Source: Pontibacter virosus
Lineage (GTDB): Bacteria; Bacteroidota; Bacteroidia; Cytophagales; Hymenobacteraceae
Length of the DNA stretch: 64,000 nt
Reading direction: 5' to 3'
Assembly (NCBI RefSeq): GCF_003096355.1
Contig: NZ_QEKI01000002.1
Location: 248,001 to 312,000 of the forward strand
Part shown: in pieces, positions 48,597 through 57,849 of the stretch
How the letters are laid out: every line of letters starts with the position of its first letter
Numbering within the stretch: the first letter of the stretch is position 1
The notes under the pieces: generated by a model
Databases searched by the model: none
Seen by the model: only the letters and a program-made list of their open reading frames with translations
Told to the model about the DNA's origin: nothing
Position numbers and translations under genes: made by a program

Positions 48597-50801
48597 ATGA
48601 AAAAAGCAAACAACAGCACGACGGCTCCGGCCATGCTACTATCCGCGTGCCTGCTCGCAGGCACAGCCTGCAGCACGACGCAACCAGGCACCACAGCAGA
48701 GACGGCTACAACCGAACAAATAACCGAGGCCACAGTAAAGGCTAATGCCGCCCAGCCGCAGCCGCCTGTCGCCTCTAAGAAACCGAAAGAACTGACAGCG
48801 CACGGGCATACTCGAACCGACAACTATTACTGGATGAACGAGCGCGAAAACCCAGAAGTAATTGCCTACCTGAACGCCGAAAACGAATATACCAAACAGG
48901 TGATGGCGGATACAGAAGCACTGCAGGAAAAGCTCTTCAACGAAATTGTAGGCCGCATCAAGCAAACCGACGAGTCGGTACCCTACAAAAAGAACGGCTT
49001 CTTCTATTATACCCGTTTTGAGGCCGGCAAAGAGTATCCGATCTACGCCCGCAAAAAAGGAAGTCTGGATGCCAAGGAAGAGATTATGGTGAACGCCAAC
49101 GAGCGTGCCGAGGGCAAGAGTTACTATGCTGCTGCCGGTATGAACGTGAGCCCCGACAACCGCCTGGTGGCCTTTGGGGAAGACACGGTGAGCCGCCGAC
49201 AGTATACCATCCGTTTCAAAGACCTGCAAACCGGCGAGCTATTGCCCGACCGTATACCGAACACCACGGGCGGTGCGGTATGGGCCAACGACAACAAAAC
49301 GGTGTTCTATACCATGAAAGACCCTTCGCTACGCTCTTTTAAGATATTCCGCCATACCCTGGGTACACCTACCTCGCAGGACAAAGAGGTATACCATGAG
49401 GCCGATGAAACCTTCAGCACCTTTGTCTATAAAACCAAGTCCGAGAAATACATAATCATCGGTTCCAGCAGTACGCTCTCGCAAGAGTACCGTTTCTTGG
49501 ATGCCGCCAATCCAACTGCTACGCTTAAAGTGATCCAGCCACGCGAGCGCGGACTCGAGTATGGCGTCGATCACTTTGGTGACAGCTTCTACATCCGCAC
49601 CAACAAAGACGGCGCGACTAACTTTAAACTGATGAAGACGCCTGTGGGCAAGACCACGAAGGAAAACTGGAAAGAGGTAATACCGCACCGTGCTGACACC
49701 TACCTGGAGGGCACTGAAATTTTCAAGGACTACCTGGTACTGCAGGAGCGCCAGAATGGCCTGACGCAGCTGCGTGTGAAGAAGTGGAACGACCCGAAAA
49801 CGGACTACTATGTAGATTTTGGTGAAGAGGCCTATACCGCCGGCATCAGCGTCAACCCCGACTTTGATAGCAAGGTGCTGCGCTACGTGTACAGCTCCCT
49901 CACCACCCCAAGCTCCACGTTCGACTACAACATGGAAACCAAACAGAAAACCCTGCTGAAGGAACAGGAAGTGGTGGGCGATTTTGACAAGAACAACTAT
50001 GAAGCCAAGCGCATCTACGCCACTGCCAAAGACGGCACCAAAATTCCGGTTTCGCTGGTATACCGCAAAGGCCTGAAGCTCGACGGCAACAACCCAACCC
50101 TGCAGTATGCTTACGGTTCTTATGGCATCAGCATGAACCCTGGCTTTAGCTCCGTTCGCCTCAGCCTCCTTGACCGTGGCTTTGTATACGCCATTGCCCA
50201 TATTCGCGGTGGTCAGGAAATGGGCCGCCAGTGGTACGAGGACGGCAAGCTGATGAAAAAGAAAAACACCTTCACAGATTTTATTGATGTATCCGAGTAC
50301 CTGATCCAGCAAGGCTATACTAATCCGGACAAATTGTTTGCACAGGGTGGTAGCGCCGGCGGTCTGCTAATAGGCGCTGTTGCCAACATGCGCCCCGACT
50401 TGTATGAAGGTATGCACGCCGCCGTGCCGTTTGTGGACGTAATTACTACCATGCTCGATACCAGCATACCACTGACCACCGGGGAGTTTGACGAGTGGGG
50501 CAACCCGGCCAACAAGGACGCTTATGACTACATGCTCTCTTACTCGCCTTATGACAACGTGGAGGCCAAGGACTACCCGAATATGCTCGTCACCACTGGT
50601 CTGCACGACTCGCAGGTGCAATACTTCGAGCCTGCCAAGTGGGTGGCCAAGCTGCGCGAGCTAAAGACCGATGATAACCTGCTACTCTTCCAGACCAACA
50701 TGGAAGCGGGGCACGGCGGCGCATCCGGTCGCTTCCAGCCATACCGCGAAACAGCGCTGCAGTATGCTTTCTTTTTGAAGCTGGCGGGGATTAATGAGTA
50801 A
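48597..50801 (+). CDS. S9 family prolyl oligopeptidase, lipoprotein
   Basis: 734 residues with a lipoprotein signal (LLAGTAC, Cys near 25) and a Thr/Glu-rich linker. The beta-propeller covers about residues 60-490, and the alpha/beta hydrolase domain has GGSAGGLLIGAVAN with the catalytic Ser near residue 584, an Asp in VTTGLHDSQVQY and His in MEAGHGG. It cleaves short peptides after proline (protease II or POP group), here at the cell envelope. A second, distant S9 peptidase is at 55215-57686. Confidence 0.93.
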   Translation: MKKANNSTTAPAMLLSACLLAGTACSTTQPGTTAETATTEQITEATVKANAAQPQPPVASKKPKELTAHGHTRTDNYYWMNERENPEVIAYLNAENEYTKQVMADTEALQEKLFNEIVGRIKQTDESVPYKKNGFFYYTRFEAGKEYPIYARKKGSLDAKEEIMVNANERAEGKSYYAAAGMNVSPDNRLVAFGEDTVSRRQYTIRFKDLQTGELLPDRIPNTTGGAVWANDNKTVFYTMKDPSLRSFKIFRHTLGTPTSQDKEVYHEADETFSTFVYKTKSEKYIIIGSSSTLSQEYRFLDAANPTATLKVIQPRERGLEYGVDHFGDSFYIRTNKDGATNFKLMKTPVGKTTKENWKEVIPHRADTYLEGTEIFKDYLVLQERQNGLTQLRVKKWNDPKTDYYVDFGEEAYTAGISVNPDFDSKVLRYVYSSLTTPSSTFDYNMETKQKTLLKEQEVVGDFDKNNYEAKRIYATAKDGTKIPVSLVYRKGLKLDGNNPTLQYAYGSYGISMNPGFSSVRLSLLDRGFVYAIAHIRGGQEMGRQWYEDGKLMKKKNTFTDFIDVSEYLIQQGYTNPDKLFAQGGSAGGLLIGAVANMRPDLYEGMHAAVPFVDVITTMLDTSIPLTTGEFDEWGNPANKDAYDYMLSYSPYDNVEAKDYPNMLVTTGLHDSQVQYFEPAKWVAKLRELKTDDNLLLFQTNMEAGHGGASGRFQPYRETALQYAFFLKLAGINE

Positions 50802-50802
50802 T

Positions 50803-50870
50803 GAATAGTTAATAATGAGAAATTAAGACTAGGTAATCGAGCATGAGTAATCAGTAATTTACAGAATTAC
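50803..50870. repeat. AATGAATAGTTAATAATGAG-type repeat remnant
   Basis: This AT-rich stretch with the units TAATGAATAGTTAATAATGAG and AATCAGTAATTTACAGAATTAC directly follows the peptidase stop. It looks like a decayed interspersed repeat common in Bacteroidota; only one copy is in the window. Confidence 0.4.
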
Positions 50871-50890
50871 TCTTCATTTACTCCGATGCA

Positions 50891-50932
50891 AAAGCAAGCC
50901 CGCTGCAAATGATTTACAGCGGGCTTGCTTTT
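50891..50932. terminator. intrinsic terminator of the S9 gene
   Basis: AAAGCAAGCCCGCTG (50891-50905) pairs perfectly with CAGCGGGCTTGCTTT (50918-50932), followed by TTT. Confidence 0.9.
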
Positions 50933-50940
50933 TAGTTTAG

Positions 50941-51005
50941 TTATTTCGAATGCTAATGAGAAATCTGAAACAACAAGTCAGATATCTCCTATCGTCGAGA
51001 TGACA
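50941..51005. repeat. gene-less inverted pair of family C
   Basis: TTATTTCGAATGCTAATGAG and AAATCTGA (50941-50968) face TCAGATATCTCC...GTCGAGATGACA (50978-51005). The left arm matches the terminal repeat of the GIY-YIG element at about 25 of 28 positions. A 65 bp hairpin with no reading frame, just before the convergent dehydrogenase gene. Confidence 0.75.
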
Positions 51006-51030
51006 GAGGGCAGTTTCTTATGAGATCATT

Positions 51031-52029
51031 CTAACCCACCTTCACCACGATCTTGCCAAACTGCTTACCGGCTTCCATGTAGCGCATGGCCTGCTCGGTT
51101 TCTTCTAGCGGGAACACGATATCTACTACGGGCTTCACTTTTTTTTCTGCCACAAACGCGATCATCCCGGCAAAGTCCTGATTGGTGCCCATGGTACTGC
51201 CGTGTATGGCAAGCTGCTTCCAAAATATCTCAGCAGGGTTAATCTGCCCGATCATGCCGGTGGTACCACCATAGATCCCGATGCGGCAGCCTGGCTTGGC
51301 CAGTTTCACGAGTTGCACAAAGCCTTCGCCTGCAGCCCCGTCGATGCTCACATCGAACCCGCCCACTTCGGCTTTCAGTTCCTTGCCCCAGCTTTCTTTC
51401 CTGTAATTAATGCCGCCTGTTGCACCTAGTTCTTTTGCTTTTTCGATCTTCACGTCCGATCCGGATGTCACCCATACCTCTGCTCCTGCCGCTACCGCAA
51501 ACTGCACGGCAAACAGCGCCACGCCGCCACCGGCACCTGTTACCAGTACCCGCTCACCGGCTTTCAATCCGCACTTTGTGAACATGGCACGATAAGCCGT
51601 AACGCCTGCCAAAGGCAGGGCGGCCGCTTCCTCAAAACTCAGGTGCCCTGGCTTAGGGTGCAGGTTGGAAGCTTTTACTTTCACGTAGTCCGCAAAAGTA
51701 CCGTCCTCGGGCATACCCAGCACCTTATACTCCTTACTGTGCGCCTGCGGATTGTCTCCCCAGTCAGTCGAAGGGTCGATCACGACCTCCTTCCCTACCC
51801 AACTTTCATCCACGCCTTCGCCCACTTCTGTTACTATACCTGCACCGTCAGACCCTAGTATGGCCGGGTAGTCTTTGGTGAAATAGCGACCGTACTGTAT
51901 CCAGACGTCACGGTGGTTCAGGGCGGCTGCTTTTATCTGCACAACGGCTTCTCCAGGACCGGCAGTAGGCTTTTCTTTCTCGATCAGAACAAAAGGGCTA
52001 TTTATCGCTTCCAGGTAGATGGCTCTCAT
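51031..52029 (-). CDS. zinc-type alcohol dehydrogenase family / quinone oxidoreductase-like
   Basis: 332 residues from ATG complementary to 52027-52029 (MRAIYLEAINSPF); upstream in-frame codons add nothing conserved. The GroES-like domain has ALNHRDVWIQYGRY and GSDGAGIVTEVG, and the Rossmann domain has VLVTGAGGGVALFAVQFAVAAG for NADP(H). The full set of catalytic zinc ligands is not apparent, so a quinone or enoyl reductase is as likely as an alcohol dehydrogenase. It is a single gene, with a family C hairpin at its 3' end. Confidence 0.85.
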   Translation of the reverse strand: MRAIYLEAINSPFVLIEKEKPTAGPGEAVVQIKAAALNHRDVWIQYGRYFTKDYPAILGSDGAGIVTEVGEGVDESWVGKEVVIDPSTDWGDNPQAHSKEYKVLGMPEDGTFADYVKVKASNLHPKPGHLSFEEAAALPLAGVTAYRAMFTKCGLKAGERVLVTGAGGGVALFAVQFAVAAGAEVWVTSGSDVKIEKAKELGATGGINYRKESWGKELKAEVGGFDVSIDGAAGEGFVQLVKLAKPGCRIGIYGGTTGMIGQINPAEIFWKQLAIHGSTMGTNQDFAGMIAFVAEKKVKPVVDIVFPLEETEQAMRYMEAGKQFGKIVVKVG

Positions 52030-52158
52030 AGTATTTGGATTTAGGTATGTATACAAAGGTATAATTTCTGCCCTAAGCTGAAAAACCTATCAGAGCAGGC
52101 ATTGGCTTTTTATACGGGAGCGCTTATCTTCGTTGTTAGCACAGAAATACCGGCGCAC

Positions 52159-52662
52159 ATGAAAAGCAAATTTAGCATACGGGAAGCAACAGTAGCTGAC
52201 ATACCTGCCATTCACCAGTTGGCCAAAGCCATCTGGGAACCCACTTACCGCCCCATTCTTTCGCGGGAGCAGATCGACTACATGTTTGAGGTGATTTATG
52301 CTGCGGGAGCCCTTGAGCTGCAAATGAAAGAAGGTCAGACTTTTATTTTACTGTTCGACGTCGCGGAGCCAATCGGTTTTGCAGCTTATTCTATGAAAGA
52401 CGCTGAAGATTCAGTGTACAAGCTGAATAAGATATACCTGCTCCCTTCCCGGCAAGGCGAAGGACTGGGCAAGCTGTTGCTTGAAGAAGTAGAGGAGAGA
52501 GTAGGCAGAGTTGGCGCCCGCTACCTGGACCTGAACGTGAACAAGTATAACAAGGCAAAGGCATTTTATGAAAGTTGCGGCTATCATGTGCACATAGAAG
52601 AGGATATCCCGATTGGACCTTACTGGATGAACGATTATGTGATGCGGAAGCAATTGGCATAA
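52159..52662 (+). CDS. GNAT family N-acetyltransferase
   Basis: 167 residues from ATG 52159. FSIREATVADIPAIHQLAKAIW opens the domain, and LNKIYLLPSRQGEGLGKLLLEEVEE contains the acetyl-CoA pyrophosphate loop (R/Q-x-x-G-x-G). LDLNVNKYNKAKAFYESCGY is the last core strand and helix. The acceptor amine is unknown. TATCTTCG at 52127-52134 is one base from the -7 consensus. It diverges from the dehydrogenase gene. Confidence 0.88.
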   Translation: MKSKFSIREATVADIPAIHQLAKAIWEPTYRPILSREQIDYMFEVIYAAGALELQMKEGQTFILLFDVAEPIGFAAYSMKDAEDSVYKLNKIYLLPSRQGEGLGKLLLEEVEERVGRVGARYLDLNVNKYNKAKAFYESCGYHVHIEEDIPIGPYWMNDYVMRKQLA

Positions 52663-52666
52663 AAAA

Positions 52667-52690
52667 ACGGGCAGCTTTTCAGCTGCCCGT
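52667..52690. terminator. bidirectional intrinsic terminator
   Basis: ACGGGCAGCT (52667-52676) pairs with AGCTGCCCGT (52681-52690), with an A run on the left and a T-rich stretch on the right. Confidence 0.88.
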
Positions 52691-52714
52691 TCTTATACTA
52701 TCCTTGTAGTAAGA

Positions 52715-53944
52715 TTAGTTATGTGCGATCGGATCTGCGTTGCCGTCTGGATCACCTTTCACATAGCCACTTGTGTTCGGCTTACCGCCTGTAAGCAGTA
52801 AAACACCAGCTACGTGCGGAGAGGCCATTGACGTACCGCTGATCGTGTTATAGCCACCGCTCTTCCAGGTAGACTTGATGCTCACACCTGGTGCGCAATA
52901 GTCTACTGGCGGGTTGCCATAGTTAGAGAAGCTAGCCCATGTATCAGAAGAGTTCATGGCAGAAACAGTGTAGATGTTAGCACCGTTCGCACGAGCTGGC
53001 GAAGAGTCGCCTGCATGTGCACCGTCATTACCAGCTGCCAGAGCGAAGAAGATGCCTTTGCTAGCCGCAGCCACCACAGCGTCATCCAGTGCCTGAGATA
53101 CAGGACCGCCTAAGCTCATGTTAGCTACATCACCGGCTTTACCGTTTGCAGCTACATAGTCTACACCCTTGATAACGCCAGAGTAAGATCCACTACCACG
53201 TGTATCAAGCACTTTTACAGCAACTACAGTAGCGTCATAGGCAACACCAATTACACCTACTGTGTTGTTTTTAGCTGCGATTGTACCAGCTACGTGTGTA
53301 CCGTGACCGTTGCCGTCATCAGCAGATTTAGAATCTTTACCTGTAGTAAACACAGTCATACTGCGAGCCACGTCAACGTTTAGGTCAGCGTGGTCAAGGT
53401 CGATGCCAGAGTCAATTACCCAGGCAGTTTTGCCAGCGCCGCTAGCATAACCTACGCGTGTAATACCATAAGGAACTTCCTGTGTGTTAGAAGCAGTAAC
53501 GTCACCGCTTCCTGGAGGAGCCAGTGCCACAATTCTATCTGGTTCAATGTAAGCCACACGGTCATCGCGACGAAGTGCGTCAACCTGCTCGTCAGTGAGT
53601 TTGGCAGCCATACCTAAGATAGCCTGGCCGTATGCCTGCTCTATTGTTGCATTGGCAATACCATTTGAATCAAGTAGCTCCTGGCCCATTTCACGCACCG
53701 CGCCTACACGCTCAGCATAGGTAGTAGTACCATCCAGACGCAGGTTAGCATCTTTCTTAAATACTACTATGTACTGACCTTTAATAACAGCCCCATTCTG
53801 AGTAGAGGTCTGTAAATTTTCTGCTACTTCGGTTGCTTCAGGAGCTTCAGAGTCGCAAGAGGTAAACGATACGGCGGCAGTAGAGAGAGCTGCCCCGAAT
53901 AGCACAGAACGAAGGACGTTCTTAACGCGTAAGGTGTTTTTCAT
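52715..53944 (-). CDS. subtilisin-like S8 serine protease, lipoprotein
   Basis: 409 residues: a lipoprotein signal (AAVSFTSC, Cys about 30), an inhibitor I9-type propeptide (GQYIVVFKKDA...AYIEPDRIV), then the catalytic domain with Asp in WVIDSGIDLDHADL (about residue 175), His in DDGNGHGTHVAG (about 210) and Ser in ISGTSMASPHVAG (about 370). The oxyanion Asn is in ALAAGNDGAHAG. A proteinase-K-like enzyme, self-activated and held at the cell surface. Codon use is biased to GCT/ACT/GTA, unlike neighbours, suggesting strong expression. Confidence 0.95.
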   Translation of the reverse strand: MKNTLRVKNVLRSVLFGAALSTAAVSFTSCDSEAPEATEVAENLQTSTQNGAVIKGQYIVVFKKDANLRLDGTTTYAERVGAVREMGQELLDSNGIANATIEQAYGQAILGMAAKLTDEQVDALRRDDRVAYIEPDRIVALAPPGSGDVTASNTQEVPYGITRVGYASGAGKTAWVIDSGIDLDHADLNVDVARSMTVFTTGKDSKSADDGNGHGTHVAGTIAAKNNTVGVIGVAYDATVVAVKVLDTRGSGSYSGVIKGVDYVAANGKAGDVANMSLGGPVSQALDDAVVAAASKGIFFALAAGNDGAHAGDSSPARANGANIYTVSAMNSSDTWASFSNYGNPPVDYCAPGVSIKSTWKSGGYNTISGTSMASPHVAGVLLLTGGKPNTSGYVKGDPDGNADPIAHN

Positions 53945-54143
53945 ACTTGTAAAAGATGTTAGGTTAGTTAAAGTTTTAAGGTTTATTATAAGGATAGTGG
54001 AAACTAAACTATTGAATAGAATTTATATATCCAAATAAAAGTATAATTTTTTTTCACACATTTTTTGAAAACGCCCTTTATGCTATATAGAAGCACCACG
54101 TTGTTGCAACATTTAAATTGGACAGAAATGATAGGCCTATTAT

Positions 54144-54219
54144 CTGCGTATACAGTGAATGGAGCGCATTTTTAGATATGTATAGGCTTTGTCCTTTTTA
54201 AAGCCGACGTTATACGCAG
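54144..54219. other. nested hairpin in the 419-bp gap before the cyclophilin gene
   Basis: CTGCGTATA (54144-54152) pairs with TATACGCAG (54211-54219), and inside it GGCTTT (54185-54190) pairs with AAAGCC (54200-54205). The gap 53945-54363 is otherwise AT-rich, with no gene and no confident promoter. The role is unknown. Confidence 0.4.
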
Positions 54220-54363
54220 TTTCAAAATGAAGGTTTACATTAAAGAAGCACTATCTTTAAAAAATATAATTTTAATCTCTTTTCAACAACTTTGTAGTAC
54301 AATTTTATTTGCACTTTATACTTAGGTTTCACTATATTAACAGATGCACCAATTCTCTCCCTT

Positions 54364-55128
54364 ATGAATTATTCGAAAAAAATCTTTTGCCAGCCTCTCC
54401 TTTGGGTAATTGCCCTATTTTTAATCTCATCAGGCTGTCAACCCAAAACAGAGGAACAAGCCACAGCCGAGAACCGTGAAACAGATACGGAATCTAAGCT
54501 TGAGCCATTGACCACAGAGAATGTCGTTGAGGTACTGACGTCCTATGAAAAAGAGCATGCTGACAGCCTGGTTCTCATCAGTACGCGCCACGGCGATATC
54601 AAACTGCGCCTATACTCTGAAACGCCACTGCACCGCGCCAACTTTGTGCGCCTCACCAAAGCAGGCTTTTATGACCAGGGTGAGTTCTACCGGGTCGTAA
54701 AGGGATTCGCCGTACAGGGCGGAGACTCTGATACCCGCACCATGAAAAACGGCGCATACAAAATTCCGCAGGAGTTTAACCCCAAGTACATCCACAAGCG
54801 CGGCGCTCTGGCCATGGCCCGCTATGGCGATGAGCGCAACCCGGAAAAAGAGTCCTCTTCGCATAACTTTTACATCGTACAGGGTGAGCCCAAAACAGTT
54901 CAGGAGCTGAGAGCCTTTGAGGCCAAACACAACATGAAGTACACTCCGCAGCAGATTAAGCTTTATACTACCATCGGAGGCGAGCCATCCTTGGACCAGG
55001 AGTACACGGTTTTTGGGGAAGTCATAGAAGGTATGGATGTTGTGGATAAGATTTCAGAAGAACAGGTTGATGGACAGAATTGGCCCCATACCATTGTGCC
55101 ACACAAGATCAAGACGATTAATCAATAA
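54364..55128 (+). CDS. cyclophilin-type peptidylprolyl isomerase, lipoprotein
   Basis: 254 residues. Signal LFLISSGC gives the lipidated Cys near 25; a charged linker follows. The cyclophilin domain spans about residues 75-250: TRHGDIKLRLY, THR-type NFVRLTKAGFYDQGEFYRV (with the catalytic Arg/Phe region FYRVVKGFAVQGGD), KRGALAMARYGDERNPEKES and the closing EYTVFGEVIEGMDVV. It should assist folding of outer-membrane or periplasmic proteins. A terminator follows. Confidence 0.92.
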   Translation: MNYSKKIFCQPLLWVIALFLISSGCQPKTEEQATAENRETDTESKLEPLTTENVVEVLTSYEKEHADSLVLISTRHGDIKLRLYSETPLHRANFVRLTKAGFYDQGEFYRVVKGFAVQGGDSDTRTMKNGAYKIPQEFNPKYIHKRGALAMARYGDERNPEKESSSHNFYIVQGEPKTVQELRAFEAKHNMKYTPQQIKLYTTIGGEPSLDQEYTVFGEVIEGMDVVDKISEEQVDGQNWPHTIVPHKIKTINQ

Positions 55129-55152
55129 GCACTACCCGACTCAAGGTATAAA

Positions 55153-55187
55153 CAAAATGCCTCGACCTGCTTGGCCGGGGCATTTTG
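55153..55187. terminator. intrinsic terminator
   Basis: CAAAATGCC faces GGGGCATTTTG around CGACCTGCTTGGCC; it serves the cyclophilin gene and, on the other strand, the S9 peptidase gene. Confidence 0.8.
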
Positions 55188-55214
55188 CTTTCTAATAGAA
55201 TGTGTAGCTATACC

Positions 55215-57686
55215 TTACTGCACCTGGCGGTTCTTCACGTAGGTGTTCAGCCAAGTATCCATTTCCCACAGCATGTGCAGGATGGATTCACGGGCTGCAT
55301 AGCCGTGGCTTTCGTGCGGCAGGAACACCAGTCGCGTCGTGGCACCATGGCCTTTGAGGGCGTTGTAGAAGCGCTCGCTCTGCACCGGGAAGGTACCGGA
55401 GTTGTTATCGGCCTCGCCATGGATCAGCAGGATCGGAGTCTTTACTTTATGAGCGGCAGAGAAAGGAGACATACGGTTGTATACCTCCGGGGCCTGCCAG
55501 TACGTGCGCTCCTCCTGCTGGAAACCAAACGGTGTGAGCGTACGGTTGTAGGCTCCGCTTCGGGCTATACCTGCGGCAAACAGATCCGAATGTGCCAGCA
55601 GGTTGCCGGTCATAAAGGCTCCGTATGAGTGTCCGCCCACGGCTATGCGCTTCGGATCAGCCACACCCATGCTCACCGTTTTGTCGATGGCGGCTTTGGC
55701 GCTGGCTACCAGTTGCTCTACATAGGTATCATTCGGCTGGGCTTCGCCCTCCCCTACAATCGGGAAGTCAGTGCGGTCGAGCACGGCGTAGCCCTGCGTT
55801 ACCCAGAACAGCGGTGAACCGGAACTGATGCGGGTGAACTCATAAGGCGAGCTCTTTACCTGACCGGCTGCTGCTGCATTCTTAAACTCACGTGGATACG
55901 CCCACATCAGCATCGGAAGCGGGCCATCACCTTTCTTATAATCCTTTGGCAGGTATAGCACGGCTGTCAGCTTCACGCCATCGTTGCGCTCGTACTGCAG
56001 CATCTCTTTCTGAACGCCCTGCAGCTGCGGGTATGGGTGCGGGAATTTGGTCACCTGCGTCAGTTTTTTCTTGTTCAGGTCGCGCACAAAGTAGTTCGGC
56101 ACTTCCTGCTCCGACTCGCGGCGGGTGATGATGCGCTTGCTGTTCAGGTCGATGATGTCCACCGGGCGCTCGTAAAAAGGCGCCTCAGAGCGGAACAGGA
56201 TCTTGGCCTTCTTCGACTTCAGATTGAACTCGCTCAGGAACGGACGGTTGCCCTCCGGCGAGCCGCCCTCACTGATCATGTAGATGTTGTCACCTTTTTT
56301 GTCGGTCAACAGCACGCTGCGGCCAAACTGATTTTTGGTATACACGGGGCTGCCCGGGTCGCTGTAGCCGTCTTCGTAAGAACGCTCGATCAACACCGTG
56401 CCAGCCTGTGCAGGCTTAGATGGATTCACGCGCACCACACGCTCCGTGCGGGTCTTCCAAAGGCGCTCATTCACAAGTGCCAGGTCATTATTACCCCACT
56501 GCACGCCACGGTAGCGGAACTTGGTGCCGGCCAGTTTAGCAGGCTTTCCTGAAAACGGTGCATCGAGCATAAACACCACGTCGCGCTCAGCTACCTCTTT
56601 GCTGGCATCACCACCATCTTGAGCCTCTGCCCAGTATAGTGTGGCAGGTTTGTCAGGGCGCCAGCTATAGCTGCGAGGGCCTTTGGCTACGTTATCAAAA
56701 CCAATCGGAATGTCTTCAGCTAATGGCAACTGGGCCAGTTGCTTCACCACCTTGCCATCGCGGCTCCATACCTCCACGTTGTATGGGAAATAATAGTGCG
56801 GCACCAGGTACGAGTAAGGCTTCTGGATTGTCTCCACAAGCAGGTACTGCCCGTCCGGTGACACATCAGCGCTCTTGATGATGCCGGCCGGGCCAACTGG
56901 CTGTTGCTTACCGTCCAGGCTTACCAGTTTGAGCTGGGTTTGCATGTAGTAGTCAAAGAGCTGCTCGTCGTACTTATTCTTAAGAAGATCCTGATAGGTG
57001 CGTGAAGGATTCGCCTTGCCGATGTTCTCCTGAATGTTCGGTCCGGTCGGCACGAGGTTGGCTTTCGGCATTTCGCCACGCTTCTCGTCCACAAACTTCA
57101 CGAGCAGCGACTTGCTATCCGGCATCCAAGAAAACGGACGACCGCTGTACGCATCGTTCAATGTGGCTTCGGATAACTTCCGTGCCTGGCGGTCGGCTAT
57201 ACCTGCCACCCACAACTCGATGCCGTTAGCTTTGGTAATAGTGAAGGCGATCTGCTTTTCGTCAGGCGACCAGGTTACGTAAGAGATCTGAGCATTCTGC
57301 GGTATACCTGCCAGCTCAAATTCCTGTCCGCCATTCACCTGCTTTAGCTTGATGTTGTTAATGAAGGAGGCACGGCTTCCCCCATTCGTGGCAGGATTTA
57401 TGCGGAGGCCAGCCAGACGGCTTTCCGGCTGGGCCAGCTCTTCTATGCTGGGGTAGCCTGCCCGCTCCAGCAGCAGCATCCAGTCGCCTTTGGAGTTAAT
57501 GCTGACACCCGGTGTAGAAGGGGCGTCGATGATAGAGGCAATGGCCTCGGGAGGTCGTTGATAGCCGGTAGTGGCCTGGTTGCCGCCCTGCGCTACAACG
57601 ACAGAGGCCGGTGTGCCCGCCAGTAGCAACAGGCTCAGCAGCGAAGCGGCGAGTCGCTTCGAGGTTCTCAGAGTCTTGATGTGCAT
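55215..57686 (-). CDS. S9 family peptidase (dipeptidyl/acylaminoacyl type)
   Basis: 823 residues with a signal peptide ending near SVVVAQG. A seven-bladed propeller covers about residues 60-560, and the hydrolase domain has VGGHSYGAFMTGNLLAHS with the catalytic Ser near residue 687, Asp in LLIHGEADNNSG and His in FLPHESHGY. The nucleophile motif GHSYG and the size group it with glutamyl or dipeptidyl peptidases of S9. It acts in the periplasm. Only distantly related to the S9 protein at 48597-50801. Confidence 0.93.
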   Translation of the reverse strand: MHIKTLRTSKRLAASLLSLLLLAGTPASVVVAQGGNQATTGYQRPPEAIASIIDAPSTPGVSINSKGDWMLLLERAGYPSIEELAQPESRLAGLRINPATNGGSRASFINNIKLKQVNGGQEFELAGIPQNAQISYVTWSPDEKQIAFTITKANGIELWVAGIADRQARKLSEATLNDAYSGRPFSWMPDSKSLLVKFVDEKRGEMPKANLVPTGPNIQENIGKANPSRTYQDLLKNKYDEQLFDYYMQTQLKLVSLDGKQQPVGPAGIIKSADVSPDGQYLLVETIQKPYSYLVPHYYFPYNVEVWSRDGKVVKQLAQLPLAEDIPIGFDNVAKGPRSYSWRPDKPATLYWAEAQDGGDASKEVAERDVVFMLDAPFSGKPAKLAGTKFRYRGVQWGNNDLALVNERLWKTRTERVVRVNPSKPAQAGTVLIERSYEDGYSDPGSPVYTKNQFGRSVLLTDKKGDNIYMISEGGSPEGNRPFLSEFNLKSKKAKILFRSEAPFYERPVDIIDLNSKRIITRRESEQEVPNYFVRDLNKKKLTQVTKFPHPYPQLQGVQKEMLQYERNDGVKLTAVLYLPKDYKKGDGPLPMLMWAYPREFKNAAAAGQVKSSPYEFTRISSGSPLFWVTQGYAVLDRTDFPIVGEGEAQPNDTYVEQLVASAKAAIDKTVSMGVADPKRIAVGGHSYGAFMTGNLLAHSDLFAAGIARSGAYNRTLTPFGFQQEERTYWQAPEVYNRMSPFSAAHKVKTPILLIHGEADNNSGTFPVQSERFYNALKGHGATTRLVFLPHESHGYAARESILHMLWEMDTWLNTYVKNRQVQ

Positions 57687-57849
57687 GTTTCTTTTAAGGT
57701 TAAGATAGGTTAGATGTGGGGTTAGACAGTAAGTGATGGTGAAGGTTTAAACCTGTGTTACCAGCCCTGTAGAAAGTAGTTTCTTCTGCTGCTACGGTTA
57801 CTTGCTTGAATAACATACAATATACCCGATATACTCTTAACTTTATAAT

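Noticed and set aside
49329..50312. 327-codon open frame on the minus strand
   Set aside because: It lies entirely opposite the S9 peptidase, whose motifs and start are clear; its composition is that of a reverse-strand shadow.
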